The notes under the pieces are model-generated. The model worked only from the letters and a program-made list of their open reading frames with translations. It was not told the origin of the DNA and did not search any database. A stretch of 64,000 bases of DNA, taken from contig OZ020250.1 in NCBI GenBank assembly GCA_963971285.1, forward strand, positions 15,546,499 through 15,610,498, read 5' to 3'. The stretch is from Astropecten irregularis (lineage: Eukaryota; Echinodermata; Asteroidea; Paxillosida; Astropectinidae). The position numbers and the translations under genes are program-made. Positions 9,863 to 21,922 of the stretch are shown here, one piece after another. Each line of letters starts with the position of its first letter. Positions within the stretch are counted from its first letter, which is position 1.

Positions 9863-12183
9863 CTAATCGTATTTAACTGTTCGCATTTCATTTCTCAACC
9901 CTTGATTTGACTTATTTCTACCAGCTACAAGTTGTGAACCCACTATGTCTTGGAGTGACAGTTATCGCCATGCTTACCGACATATTCAATCAGTTTAAAC
10001 TGACCGTAATTTAGTTGTAGTTAGTTAAATTCACAATAATGCCCTTTCTATCACTAGAAAAATGTAATAGCGCCCTCTTGCGTTTTAAGAATTAATTAGA
10101 AAAAACACCCAACGAATAGTGGCGTCATTAATTTTTTGCCGACGTCACATGCAAGAAATTCAAATCTGACGTTTTTTTCTTCTTTTTTGACATGTTTTAT
10201 AGCATCGTTATGTGAAAGGGCAAAAGTAGCTGTTAAAAATCCTTTCCTCGGGGGCCCAATATGTGAAGTTCTCGTTAAAATTGTCTTGCAATCTGGTCTC
10301 AGTTATTGATAATGGCTGTGCGGTTAGGACCTGGCAGTATTAAATTAATTGGAGAGTTATAAAGGTCGCCCTCTATAGGGATGGGAAAGTAATCATATTT
10401 TTTTCACGCCGAGGTTTCCACGACACCCTCAGTGTAACCCCTCTGCAAAGCACCTGTCACCGTTTGGTTGGGCGTTATGCACGCCAGGCTCGTTGGGGGC
10501 GCTCTTTAGAATTAGATGGAAAGTGTTTGCTCTTTGCGATTCAGTCAGTTTCGGACTCTTTAGCAAGCTTGATTCGTCAATATGTCACAATTTTCCATAG
10601 CAACCCATCTGTTAATATGACTTCAAGCCTCGATCTTTCAGTTGATTGTGGAAAATGTGTTGCTTTTGGTCTAATAACCGTGATTATAAACCTAAATCAT
10701 GTGTAGCCATATAGGCCAAAACATAAGGCCATGTCCAATGAATAACACTCTGCTCCAGATTCTGTCTGTTCCTCCTAGATTCTTACAAACTTGATGTACA
10801 TGTCTCTAGCTCTCTACAATCAGTTGCCACATGTCCCGTCTGTAAAGTAAAGCTGGCCTACGTAGTAATATTCTTTATTACCTTCAGAGAAGCCTCAAAA
10901 CGTACGAACTTTGTACCATTCAGAAGCATTGCACCTCGCTTTTTATCCCTGTTTTTTTAGTAATCTTCTTTTTTATTCCCTAAATCTAGTAGTAAGTGAG
11001 TGACAAGCACCGAACTCTATTTTCCGGAAACTGTATTTATTTTTCGGGCGATATTGAGACGTTGTATCTTGGTATTAAAACAAATTGTGTAAACTGGCAA
11101 TTAACATTGCATCTAGAGAATACTATTATTATGAAAACATCGGCGCCCATTTACATTGAGTCCGATCCGTCGACAGCTTCAAGCATAGGGGCGGTGCTAA
11201 CTTAGGGGCGTTTGCACGTTGGTGGGGGAAGGGGGAGGGTGGCGGCCCTCAAACACGCATTATAGACTGCGGCCATTCTCACACTGAATTCACCACCCAC
11301 TTCGATCACACACTTTTGTTTACTTTCGCTTTGAATTCTGAGGAAATCTTACTGAAACCATGCTGAAACTATAATGATTGAAAACCCTCCGTTCACTGAA
11401 TCCATTTCAAGCCTTTCTGCGTGTAGTCCAGAAACAGTGAGCTTGAAACTGTTTAGTTTTGATCGCAAAGCTTGTTGTTCATACTGTATAGAACCGATAT
11501 TTTGGTGAAATTTGTCTCTGTGAATTGCTGTTATGTTCTGGACTGTTAATAATTGTTTTCTCGGTAATGTGACCGCCACTTTAAGTGAAATTTTCACAGA
11601 CTATCCCTTTGAAACATTCACATTAATTTTCAAATTGAAACTGATTTGATTTCTTTTGTCTCTCAGAAGAAGAAAAAACCCACAGTAAAACAAAGAAAAC
11701 GCCAAATAAACTGATGCTACATAGTGCAATCTCTTGAAGAACAGGCAATTGGATCAAAGCATCCAGTTGCAAAACGAAGTGTAGACGATAGTAAGATACA
11801 CACTTTCGAAAATCCAACTGAAAATTTTCGACGTTGAACACTGATTCTAAGGTCTTAGAAAGTCGTGACTGGCCTTATATTAGAGCGCCACCAGCGTCCG
11901 TAACGTACGTCGGGAAATAGTGATCGTCGGTAGAGGGCGGTATTTCAAAATCTGGACGGAAACCTTGAACAAGTTGATAATAATTGACACGTTCGCATCC
12001 TACATCGACTTTATTTGCTTCGTTCTTTTATTATTTAAGTTGTATCATTATAGTGTTTCCATTACAGTGGTGTAAGTATATGAGTAAACCTTTTCGCTTT
12101 GGCGAACATTAATGATGAAACTTTCGAACTAATCTTGAATTTCCTACAGGATCATTCAATCACAATGCTATTATTTCAGCAGA
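9863..12183. other. Intergenic, no gene seen; three GCGCCCTCT-type motifs
   Basis: GCGCCCTCT (10070-10078), CGCCCTCT (10367-10374) and AGAGGGCGG (11932-11940) match the core of the CTCF motif in either orientation. No exon or RNA gene was recognised. Short open frames are present on both strands without any domain. Confidence 0.4.
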
Positions 12184-12318
12184 GGTTGATTTCACCAAAC
12201 TCATCATAACTTACTATCAATCGTAGGACTTGTACTGCATCGAAGCCCTACGTAGGATACGATAGGTTTTCCTTCGTAACTCGAATTACGATCGATCGTA
12301 GGGCTTTGTGAAATCGAC
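12184..12318. mobile_element. Type D palindromic element
   Basis: About 135 bp: GGTTGATTTCACCAAACTCA on the left and TTTGTGAAATCGACT on the right. Between them ATCAATCGTAGGACTT and TACGATCGATCGTAGGGCTT extend the self-complementarity. It is colinear with copies at 14999, 15129, 21773, 48691 and 52890. Confidence 0.75.
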
Positions 12319-13597
12319 TCGACCTTTTAAATTTTGTTGATGGGTGCACACTGCATGCTGCGCTTGTGGTCAAAATAAGTTCGCTCTTTACCAACCAATT
12401 CGTTCAGAAATAATCCATCCAAAATGGCAAGTCCCTTGCAACACGCGTATTGCGATTGTTGTTTTTTCCACAATTAAATGAACTGTTTTTCTCAATCATC
12501 ACTCGAATTGCAAGTGGCCGACCTCGACCGCCGGTTTGAAACCAGACTCGGCCGTATATACACGAACGGATACCCACACGATGCCAACAAAACACAGTAC
12601 AGTATTAGAGACCCAGGAATGCGGGTTAGTGGTGGAATAAACATCATTATATAGGTGTAGGAGTGACTAATTTGAAACATCTTTGTGGGAAATATAATTC
12701 ATATATCAAACGGATTGCATGCATGCCTTGGAATACGTACTGGAAATGGAAAGCGCGCTCTTCGTATGCAGTTTGCATGTTGTTATTGCGTGGTGACAGA
12801 TGGGAAAATAGCGCGGGTTTGAATATATGTTCTTCCTATGTTTGGTTTGGTTTAGTTTTTCGTTTTTTACATGAAATTCAAATATTTCAGCACGTCGACA
12901 TGGCAAACATCGCTGCCTTTTGTTCTTTTTTTTTTCTTCTTGGTACAAGGAAACACGTAGAAACGAATTCTCGTTGTAATGAAACTTCTTTTGATAATGC
13001 ACATTATGATATAGTGTTCGCCATTTTGTGTCTAGAATTGGTTTTCAGAGCCGAAATCAACTGTGCAGTTTTTCAGTCCGTTTCTCAAATAATGATGGCA
13101 GTATTGCCGTGGCGAATTCTTCACAGAGATATTACTTCTGGAGTGATTTTGACCTTACTCTAATGCGTTCAGGACGAAAAGTACTCCTTGCAAAGTTTTA
13201 TAAAAAGTACATGTAGGCCTACACTGGTTTACTACCTTTAAAGCAATGGTGTATGTAGGTACACTAGTTGTTTGTTAAGTCTGTGTGTGATGTGTACTTC
13301 CATGTGCATGTACGTAATAGTTCAAAATGAATGCCTTCCCTCTTGTTCCTGAACATGTGGTATAGGCCTATAGTTGGAATCTCATTTCACGAGGGCTTGA
13401 CTGAGCAAACATGTATAGCTAGCATTATGTGCATTATTTTGTGCATTATGGTTGTTGTAATGTTATTCTCCTTCTTAAAAAGCTGTTTCGCCAGAGGTTT
13501 TTTATTTGGGATAAACATTTTGATGATCATCTAAGACTGATGAATTAATCATTATGACTGAATAAATTCATATTTAAAAGGGAAAGACGTTCAAAGT
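12319..13597. other. Intergenic, no confident gene
   Basis: A frame of 166 codons runs from 12663 to 13163 on the plus strand, opening with GTG, but its translation shows no known domain and lacks splice-like boundaries that I can identify. Nothing else was recognised. Confidence 0.4.
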
Positions 13598-14460
13598 CCA
13601 CCCCATCCCAACAAGTCATATCCCTTCCCATCCCCAAGGCCAAGTTTGTACCGCCCCGCCGCGTCGCATGCCATGGCGTGACATCACATCACATCCCATC
13701 CCATTCCAACCAATGCCATGCCATATGCCACCCCATCCCATCCCATCCCATCCCATCCCATCCCATCCCATCCCATCCCATTCCAACCCATCCCATCCCA
13801 TCCGGCCATCCCATCCCATCCCATTCCATCCCATCCCATCCCATTCCATCCCATCCCATTCCATCCCATCCAAACCCATCCCATTCCATCCCATCCCATC
13901 CCATCCCATCCCATCCCATCCCATCCCATCCCATCCCATCCCATCCCATCCCATCCCATCCCATCCCATCCCATCCCACCCCACCCCACCCCATCCCACC
14001 CCATCCCATCCCATCCCATCCCATCCCATCCCATCCCATCCCATCCCATCCCATGCCATCCCATGCCATCCCATGCCATGCCATCCCATCCCATGCCATC
14101 CCATCCCATCCCATCCCATCCCATCCCATGCCATGCCATCCCATCCCATCCCATGCCATCCCATCCCATGCCATGCCATCCCATCCCATCCCATCCCATC
14201 CCATCCCATGCCATCCCATCCCATCCCATGCCATGCCATCCCATCCCATGCCATCCCATCCCATGCCATCCCACTCCACTCCACTCCACTCCATTCCATC
14301 CCATCCCATCCCATCCCATCCCATCCCATCCCATCCCATCCAATCCAATCCCATCCCATCCCATATCCCACCCCATCCCATCCCATCCCATCCCATCCCA
14401 TATCCCACCCCATCCCACCACATCCCACCCCATCCACACCAATCCAAACCCATCCCATCC
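13598..14460. repeat. CCCAT 5-bp satellite array 1
   Basis: Degenerate from 13598 and nearly pure from 13679, with about 150 copies of CCCAT on the plus strand. Variant units cluster: CCACC around 13975-14000, GCCAT interspersed at 14052-14275, CCACT at 14270-14293. Because 5 is not a multiple of 3 and no phase gives stops, every frame on both strands is open (SHPIP-like plus, GWDGM-like minus); these are not proteins. The minus strand (GGGAT)n has G-quadruplex spacing. Confidence 0.95.
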
Positions 14461-14700
14461 GCATTGGGTCTTAATTCTTGCAGTACCAGCTTCCCGTTTC
14501 TATCCTTCTTCGTCTCATCTTGTCCCAGTCCTCCTCCATGCTACCCTGACTCATCTTAGTTGTTCCCAGTACCCTTCAGCCAACTCGACTCAAATCTCTC
14601 CATCACCTATCCCGTGGGCCATCTCGCCTCGCTCCATCTCGTCTTGCCCATCTTGTCTTATTTCAATTCCTGTCCCGTGCTATCTCCAATATCGTTGCGT
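14461..14700. repeat. Decayed flank of satellite array 1
   Basis: Units such as TCTCG, TCTTG, CCCAT, CTTGT and CTTAT continue a 5-bp period with rising divergence until about 14700. This indicates that the array edge is old and the core is recently expanded or homogenised. Confidence 0.55.
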
Positions 14701-14998
14701 CTGGTAGATATCGCGCTCTCCTTTTCCGGTCTCGAATTTCCCAAATTCGGCTTGTTGACAACCCATTTATCACGTTCCTGGTGCCCTCAATTCAAAGGGG
14801 TTGGATGGAAAGCCCTACCCTTTTCCGTAAAATCATTCACAGAGGATTTGTCAAAATGTCAGTGTATGTTGTGCTGCATCAAGTTATAGTGAAATCGACA
14901 CCTAACTGCCATCACAACCCACTACCACAACCTGTCGCCCACAAACCAAGAAAGGGACCATCAGTGGCCATTTCACATTAATTTTTTACAAGAACAGG

Positions 14999-15123
14999 GG
15001 TCGATTTTACCGAACTCGTAGTAACTTACTACCAATCGTTGGACTTATGATGCACTTAGGATACGATGGGTTATCCATCGTAACTCGAGTTGCGATAGAT
15101 CGTAGGGCTTCGTGAAATCCAAC
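14999..15123. mobile_element. Type D palindromic element
   Basis: GGTCGATTTTACCGAACTCG on the left, GGGCTTCGTGAAATCCAACC on the right, with the CTACCAATCG...CGATAGATCG interior. Left flank ACAGG, right flank CAGGA or, shifted one base, CCAGG. It lies head to tail with the next copy. Confidence 0.72.
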
Positions 15124-15128
15124 CCAGG

Positions 15129-15282
15129 AGTCTATTTCACTGAACTCGCCTACCTCCATGTTGTAACTTACTATCAATCGTAGGACTTATGATGGCATTT
15201 CAGCTCTACGTAGGATACGATGGGTCATCCTTTGTATAAACTCGAGTTACGATCGATCGTATAGGGCTTGGTGAAATCGACC
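15129..15282. mobile_element. Type D palindromic element, adjacent second copy
   Basis: AGTCTATTTCACTGAACTCG to GGTGAAATCGACC. It carries a small insertion relative to its neighbour (CCTACCTCCATGTTG) and is more diverged at its left end. The two copies are separated by only a few bases. Confidence 0.7.
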
Positions 15283-15937
15283 TAGCAATGACATGATGTT
15301 TTTTTTGTATCCCAAACGGTTCGGCAATAAGAGCGTTATGCATCGCGAATGATGAGTAAGAAATTCGCAAGAAGAGAAGTGAAAAATGAAAACTGACTGA
15401 TAAACAACAGCGTGGTTTGGCTGACGCATAGTTTAGTTGTCCGGTATATTATAGAGAATGCTATCATATTCCACCGTAAAATATACCGGGGCATAAATTA
15501 TTGCTCCACTTTAGCCGTGTGACTCTTATAGTCTTACGGGTATAATGACAGCGAATTATCCTCTCCAAGGTCGCTGATTGAATCGGAGAAATCCTTGAGT
15601 AGAGCAGGGAAACATGATCATCCCATTTAGCTGATCACGAAACATTAGAATATGCTTATGATATTAATGCTGATGAACTAACTCGGGAAAAGGAGACAAA
15701 ACGTGCATTGAAACAAAGAAATTAGAAACGTTTGGTGATTTGATGGAAGGATGCAGATTAAGTCTAGTACAATTGTCGTGTTTTTAGTCTGAAACCTTAC
15801 ATTTTCCTGGTTTAGAACCGATACTTGCAAGAAATAATTCCCAATTTAAATGCAATCATGTTCGGCAAAACTGTTGCTGAAATCTCTCATGCACAGAATG
15901 GCACCAGCTTATATCAGTAACAGTAAAAGAAACAATA
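15283..15937. other. Intergenic, no gene seen
   Basis: No exon, RNA gene or repeat was recognised in this AT-rich stretch. Confidence 0.45.
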
Positions 15938-16065
15938 CAAGTAGTAAGCTGCTGCAAACTGCTCATTAGCCAAAATAATGACCTGAAATTTATACAACGC
16001 TTGGTGTTAGGGGGGCCTGACGCGTTTCGATTCTAGCAGGATCTTTATCATAAATGACCACACCA
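15938..16065 (+). repeat. Type E dispersed repeat copy
   Basis: Reads GTAAGCTGCTGCAAACTGCT, AATAATGACCTGAAATTTAT, GCCTGACGCGTTTCGATTCT and AGCAGGATCTTTATCA. This is the longest copy of the repeat in the window. No ends with target duplications were identified, so the element type is unknown. Confidence 0.6.
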
Positions 16066-16317
16066 GTAAAAGAAACACATTGAAAGAACGTGTGGTTGCA
16101 TTATGTAATCACCATTTTCCCACATTGTTTTTCTGAAAAATGCACTGGTTGCGGTACAATTGTCACATATTACTTTTTGTGATAAGCATTTTGAGATTAG
16201 GATGATTTGGACGCATAATCTCTTCTTCAAACACAAAGTGACTATAGTTATTGTCTTTATCTGTATGGTCAGTGATTTGTGATTCTACTAGTTTTATACA
16301 GTAACTTAGAAAAATTT

Positions 16318-16568
16318 GGGGCCAATTTCATGGAGCTGCTAAGTACAAACAAATGCTTAGCACAAACATGTCTTGCCCTATAAAACAAACCACCATTTAA
16401 AATTCCATTTGGTATTCATTGTCAGTGTGAAAAAAACAGCCAAAGAACAATCACAAGCGATACACAACACATGGACATTTGGCTTTTAATCCTGTTTTTA
16501 TTAAGACAGAAATTTCATGGTTAGCAAATTTGTGTGCTAAGCACTAAGCAGGGCCGTGGAATTGTCCC
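16318..16568. mobile_element. Type C palindromic element
   Basis: Left end GGGGCCAATTTCATGGAGCT followed by GCTAAGTACAAAC. Right end CTAAGCACTAAGCAGGGCCG then TGGAATTGTCCC, a diverged inverse. About 250 bp with an AT-rich centre containing AACAATCACAAGCGATACAC. Confidence 0.7.
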
Positions 16569-16858
16569 TGTTGTTTTGGTTTTTCGTTCATTTACTCCCT
16601 TATGATCGCAGCTTATTGATTGGATATCATTAGTTAACTTGAGTTTTGCCGATAGCATTCGTATCTATAGCTGTATCCATTTACAATAGTTACCAGAGAA
16701 GTAATATAACCATTGCGTGGAACACAGCATTGATAACGTCACGTGTAATATCGACCATGGTTACCCTCAAACTAAAACTAGAAATTGGAACTAAAACGAC
16801 ACATTAATTCATTGAAATATAGAACAATTTTAAAATACAGTCATATCTTTTGAAAATA

Positions 16859-17116
16859 ATGATGCTTTATTTGGCTGTGTTGATGTATCTGGGGATGTTG
16901 TCCCATTCGTATACAGTCATCCGTGTTCCGAATCGACTCCGGCACGGTTTGTGTACTCCTGGATGTGAACGTATAGACGGAACGGATTGGGAATCGTATA
17001 CTGGAATGACAAACGAACTTCATATTCCGGAGATGAATTTATTGAATATTGAGGTTAACGAAAGGAGGAAACGAAATCCTGCGAGCCGTGCTTTGAGATC
17101 TTGCAACAAACACTGA
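16859..17116 (+). CDS. Possible small secreted protein, unidentified
   Basis: A single-exon frame of 85 codons, starting at ATG 16859 (a second ATG follows immediately) and ending with TGA at 17114-17116. Residues 1-17 (MMLYLAVLMYLGMLSHS) look like a signal peptide with a hydrophobic core at about 3-14. The predicted mature part holds three cysteines (32, 36, 82) and a tetrabasic RRKR at 69-72, the kind of site cut by prohormone convertases, leaving a C-terminal piece of 13 residues. I do not recognise a family, the odd cysteine count argues against a simple disulfide fold, and no promoter or poly(A) signal is clear. It could be a chance frame or one exon of a longer gene. It lies about 16 kb downstream of Hox4 on the opposite strand. 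Confidence 0.25.
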   Translation: MMLYLAVLMYLGMLSHSYTVIRVPNRLRHGLCTPGCERIDGTDWESYTGMTNELHIPEMNLLNIEVNERRKRNPASRALRSCNKH

Positions 17117-17134
17117 GGTACAACAGAACGACCG

Positions 17135-17190
17135 TATAGGTTCTAGCATGGAGGAAGGAAGAGCTTCCTTCCTCCATGGTTCTAGCTATA
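17135..17190. repeat. 56-bp near-palindrome (type F)
   Basis: CATGGAGGAAGGAAG and its exact inverse CTTCCTTCCTCCATG face each other across 2 bases, framed by TATAGGTTCTAG on the left and GGTTCTAGCTATA on the right. Inside the frame GGTTCTAGC is repeated directly. The 15-mer arm recurs alone at 46945-46959 and 13 bases of it at 50904-50916. Confidence 0.7.
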
Positions 17191-17684
17191 CCAGAGCGGG
17201 CAAGAGTTTATAGAACTAGGCCTGGAAACGAGCACCGCAAGGGCTAGGCGCGCAGGGAGGACGATGTGTAATATTCCCTAAAGCTCTTCCGTTGAAGCCT
17301 CCTTGGGACGCATGACTGACAGTGTGCTAATGAATTCACTGCATCCGTCACGCTCGAGTCAGCCAGAAGTACTCTGCTCCAAAGAATTATATAAGCCGCC
17401 GAGACGCAGTGGCTAGGTTTCTTGTTGATTAGCCAAATTGATACCTGGTCCTTGTTTTAATTTTAATCTCCCCCCGTATACATCTAGCCATCCTCTATTC
17501 GTCTAGGTTATCAGAAATTGGTCTGCTGAAACTGGGCAAATGTTGCTTTATGTTGACAAATCAGTCAATTATGAAATCATGGCTTTGATCGCGGTTATTT
17601 GCAATGGAATTACTTTGTCTACACAGAACCCCAACAATTTTTTGGAGACTTTCGTCTTGCAATTCTTTCAATTAAACCAAATTA
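17191..17684. other. Intergenic, no gene seen
   Basis: No exon, RNA gene or repeat was recognised. Confidence 0.45.
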
Positions 17685-18053
17685 TTAAAGGTAATATCAT
17701 ACTTTGGTTTTTGTGGACGAAATGCAGATTCATGGGCACAATTATCAAGGAAGATACACTAAAAGTAATTTGTGAAATTTTCAGTCCAATACGGTGTCCA
17801 CTTTTTGAGAAAACAGTGAAAAACGCCCACAGTATTTTAAAAATCTTTTCACCGTTACTTATGATCTTTAAAAGATCAAAATTGTTTTTGGTCATTGGTT
17901 TTACTCTTTTTTGAGTATACACAGCATTTCAGACGTAAACATGTTAACGGTATGTTTCTACCATCACCATCTTTACATCCTGTAAGTTATAGGTAAATCA
18001 TTATGTGAAAATGTATGTTTCGGTATGCTACCAAAGTATGATAGTACTTTTAA
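17685..18053 (+). mobile_element. T2-like MITE type B, full length
   Basis: About 369 bp with TTAA at 17685-17688 and 18050-18053. Left terminus AAGGTAATATCATACTTTGG, right terminus CTACCAAAGTATGATAGTAC. It contains the central TGATCTTTAAAAGATCAAAA palindrome and the right-half block TATGTTTCTACCATCACCAT. Open frames on both strands here belong to the repeat. Confidence 0.83.
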
Positions 18054-18139
18054 AGATACTATGTATTTGTGTGTTTTCTGGCGTATAGGGTTTGAAATGC
18101 ACCGCAAATTCGAACCAAAAAAATATGGCAAGATGCTTT

Positions 18140-18190
18140 TCAAGGTCTGACGTTTCGATCTCATCGAGATCTTTGTTCGAAGGCCCCGCC
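18140..18190 (+). repeat. Type E core fragment
   Basis: AAGGTCTGACGTTTCGATCT...GAGATCTTTGTTCGAAGGCC: the GACGTTTCGATC core shared with the longer type E copies. Confidence 0.5.
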
Positions 18191-18756
18191 CCGCAGAGAG
18201 CGAAGCGCGAGTTTCTGCTCATATTACACATTTCAAATCAAACAAATTCCTTAATTTGTGTCCTTGTGGAGACATGGCTTTGTTCTCGTGAACGCTCTCT
18301 GAAGAGAACACTCTCTCATTTCGATAGACTGACACGGCTACCCACAATTTTTTTCTCTGAAGAGCAGAATTGAAATTGCTTCTATTTGAACCAGAATCAC
18401 TTTCCTTGGTTGACTTGAAATTTCGAGTGAACATATCTTATGTAAAATACTTCTTTTTGCGGCGAATAAGTATGGCAATTCCTCCTTTTTAAATTAATGC
18501 CAAATAGGTAGTTTCATGAAATCCCTGTGGAGACCTATACACCTTTTTAGAATTCCCTGTGGAGAAATATTCAAGCTATTTTCCTCGGTTTCCACAAGGC
18601 ACCAGATAATGTGATCATTGTTATGGGAAGAGAACAGTAAATGCAACACTTTCTACTGCATTAAAAATCAACCCGTTTCTGACGATAGCTTTGGATAATC
18701 GCTGCTGCAAAATGAGTACAATTTAGTGATAATCTAACGGGGAAAATGGCACAATT
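18191..18756. other. Intergenic, no gene seen
   Basis: No exon, RNA gene or mobile element was recognised. CCCTGTGGAGA occurs twice about 40 bp apart near 18525-18565. Confidence 0.4.
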
Positions 18757-19064
18757 GTTAGTATCATACTTTGGTAGCATACCGAAACAAAAATCTTCAC
18801 AGATTTACCTATGACTTACCGGGTAATAAAAGGGCGATGCCTGCCTGAAATCCTGTATTTATCCAGAAAAGAGTAAAACCAGTGACCAGTGATCTTTTAA
18901 AGATCAAACATAAAAAGTGAAAAGACTTGTTCCACTGTTTTCTCCAAAGAAAAACCGTTTGGGACTGAAATTTTCACAGATGACTGCTACTGTATCTTCC
19001 TTGATATTCTCGCCCATGGATCTGTATTTCTTTGACAAAAACCAAAGTATGATATTACCTTTAA
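18757..19064 (-). mobile_element. T2-like MITE type B, inverted
   Basis: GTTAGTATCATACTTTGGTA at the left and ACCAAAGTATGATATTACCT-TTAA at the right (TTAA 19061-19064). The order of internal blocks is reversed relative to 17685-18053, and the left TTAA has decayed. Confidence 0.78.
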
Positions 19065-19626
19065 GATCGCTTGTGGGGCATGGCGATGTCGTCTTTTAGT
19101 TCTGTGTCAGGAACACCAGGGTGTATGTGTTTCAATGCAAGACGCAATTTCCAAATAAGAAAAAGAGGGTCAAAAAGTGACCCAAATAACCAAACAAGTC
19201 AAGCAAGACAATTTATCTCTCCAAACCTTTCCTGAGTGGTAAAATGTAAACAATTGTTTTTAAAAGAGAAAGGCAAGTGCATGTTCGGAGAAGTTGTTTT
19301 GAGCCCTGATGTGTTGTTGTTATTGGTTATTTATTCATTTATTTTATTTATTTATTTATTTATATTTTTGGCTAGAATATTATGAGGCGTTGAAATTTCC
19401 AAAATGCTTAACCACGTGGAGTTTCGGCCACAGATGTACTCATAAAACTTTCTTATTAAGATGAATAGTTTTCTTTAGTTGTAATCAAATGCTACGTCTG
19501 CATGGTAATATCAATACCACTAATTATCGTCTTTGGCTTTGTAATTTTGTCTTATGGTTTTTGCATAAACCCGGAACATTCTGTTATTTGTTTTATTTAG
19601 TTATAATCTAAATCGTTGCTAGGCTA
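19065..19626. other. Intergenic, TTTA microsatellite only
   Basis: A short (TTTA)n run lies at about 19340-19365. Nothing else was recognised. Confidence 0.4.
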
Positions 19627-19964
19627 TTTGAAAGTACAGTACAGGATAGGTAAAATACCCCAAAAGAAATGTTCACAGATTATGAAGGTGGTGCTGGTAG
19701 GCCTATACCGTGAACATATTTCCCCCGAAATGTATTTAACCAGAAATTAGTAAAAGAAAGACCGAAAACAGTTTTAATCTCGGGGTAAGATCAAAACCAT
19801 TCTTTTTTATAAGAAAAAATGAGTCGGGTTTTCGCTATTTTCTCGTGACTCAGATGTCCGATTGACCTCAAATTTTCACAGGTTGGTTATTTCATGTACA
19901 TGTTGGATCAGACAAAGTGTGAGTGCTGTTCTGTGACGTTCAACAATCATGTATTATACCTTAA
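19627..19964 (+). mobile_element. T2-like MITE type A
   Basis: Left end decayed (TTGAAAGTACAGTACAGG), right end intact (CAATCATGTATTATACC-TTAA). A short internal deletion follows the AGAAATGTTCACAGATTATG block compared with the copies at 4280 and 25971. Confidence 0.78.
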
Positions 19965-21772
19965 ACATTTCTCCAGCAAATTGTAGAGAGAGAGAGACAA
20001 TGAAGATACACAGAATTAAGCACCCATGCTGACCATAAACACCGCCAGAAATTAATTACAAAATATCCCCATACCGTTTTTTAACGGTTCCTTGGCCATG
20101 CACCCAGAGCGGTATACACGGCACTGCTCACTCCAGCCTGCATTCCATATATACGGCGGTCATTTAAATGAAATATATATCATTAGCGAGTATTGTCATT
20201 GCAAACAGTGTCGCACCGGTAGACCGTGATGGGGGTCCAGACCACCGTCGGCTGGATGAAATATTGAACGGCCTCCACAGGAGACGGCAGGTCCGGAGCA
20301 TTTGTGTTTGGGAACAAGGATGGATCGCACATTAAAACGGCCTCCGTTACATCCGATTCGTTTCTTGCATTATTTCCCCTCTCAAATAATATCGAGACGT
20401 CCATTAAAGCACTAAATGACCTCCAAGAGCCACCGTCGTAATCTCGTTAGGGACTAATAGTGTGCAGTGTTTCCTTTGCAGGGATTTGGCAAGAAACGAT
20501 ATCTTTCCATGTGCATCTTTTGTCTCTCTCTTTTCTCGTATTCTTATTTCTTTTTCTCAAGAAAGCATCATTACGAAGGTCTTCTATTTATTATTATTTT
20601 GGCATTGAACCATGACAGTTGAAAATAACATACCCGCGACGTTTCAATTAAAGCACTTTAATTAAAACGTCGGGCAAATATACAAAAATCTTCCCGATTT
20701 AGATGCAGGAGACGCATCGAAACCACTGCAGTCAATGTATCTTCATTGCATTGCATAATGTTTACATATACTACGAATATAGCTGACTTTGACATGACAT
20801 AATGTACAGGAAAATACCGTTTGTCATGAAGTTCCTATGTCCATCGACAACATTTTTCTCAACGATTTGTTTCGTTTAGTGAACTCCGAAGTTGTTTTTG
20901 CTCTTGCTTTTGTTTTTCTGTGATCATTTTCCCGTAACCGTGTACTGATTTGCATGAATTAAATTTCTCTTCTTTTGTTCGAGTGACTGGGTCTGAAGGT
21001 GGCCTTTATTGACCTTTATTCCAAATACTGAAATACGGACAAAGTCTCAGGTTTCATCAAACCTAAGAAAAATATCACCTTTGCCGTTATACCTGTTGAA
21101 TTGGAAAACCTACCTTGACTAGCTGGTTCCAATGGTTAAATACGTTGTTTCTTTTCATTCATATGGTACTTTCCATGCCCCCATTTCGTGGCATAGGTCA
21201 TCACTCGAAGTGCTTCCCGTATTCCATTAAGTCCATGCATGGCCTCGAAAATGCAAATAATCGCTGTCTTTCCGTTGTTCTGGGAATAAATGTCGCCCCA
21301 TGCTATCATAGTTTCCCAAAAGAAACTGGACTGTTTCGAATGAAACATGGTATGAACAAATTGCGGGGGGAAATCTATAGCTAGATTTTGACGAATTGCC
21401 GATTTTAGGTCAGGCAGGCGAAAAAAGGCACAGGTTTCATATTGCTCATTAAACGATAGGAAACGTTGTAAATTTGAACCATTGTTACCTTTTTCGAAAT
21501 TAATATGATCATCAAAATATCAAGAATCAATGGAAAATATCTTGAAAAAGGCCCAGATTTTAATCTAATGTCAGAATTCGCATTGTTTGTTTGTTGGGGT
21601 GCTTGTTTGTTCATTTTGTTTTATATACTTTTTTAAACATACGTTACCATCCTTAAGTCGACCGCGCTAGAAAATGATGTTTCTGCAGTTCTACCATCCG
21701 AACACCGTGCAGAAAGGTTGTTGATGGCATCTGTGCAGTGCATTGTATTGTGTCTGTTTGGAAGAGAAAATG
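19965..21772. other. Intergenic, no gene seen
   Basis: Short open frames (for example 21115-21384 plus) have no recognisable domain. A GAGAGAGAGA run at about 19986-19997 and TTAATTAAAACGTCGGG near 20660 were the only patterns noticed. Confidence 0.4.
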
Positions 21773-21922
21773 GGTCGATTTCGCCAAACTCATCGTAACT
21801 TACTATCAATCTTAGGACTTACGATGCATTGCAGCCCCAGTTAGAAGTCATAGGATACGATTGGTTATCCTTAATTCGTAACTCGAGTTACGATCGATCG
21901 TGTAGGCTTCGTGGAATCGACT
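21773..21922. mobile_element. Type D palindromic element
   Basis: GGTCGATTTCGCCAAACTCA on the left and CGTGGAATCGACT on the right, with TATCAATCTTAGGACTTACG and TACGATCGATCGTGTAGG inside. Flanks show no clear duplication. Confidence 0.73.

Noticed and set aside
12663..13163. 166-codon plus-strand frame
   Set aside because: Opens with GTG, low-complexity hydrophobic and aromatic residues, no domain, no splice evidence.
13616..14707. Long open frames (250-329 codons) across satellite array 1 on both strands
   Set aside because: They are forced by a 5-bp repeat that contains no stop in any phase; translations are pure SHPIP or GWDGM periodicity.
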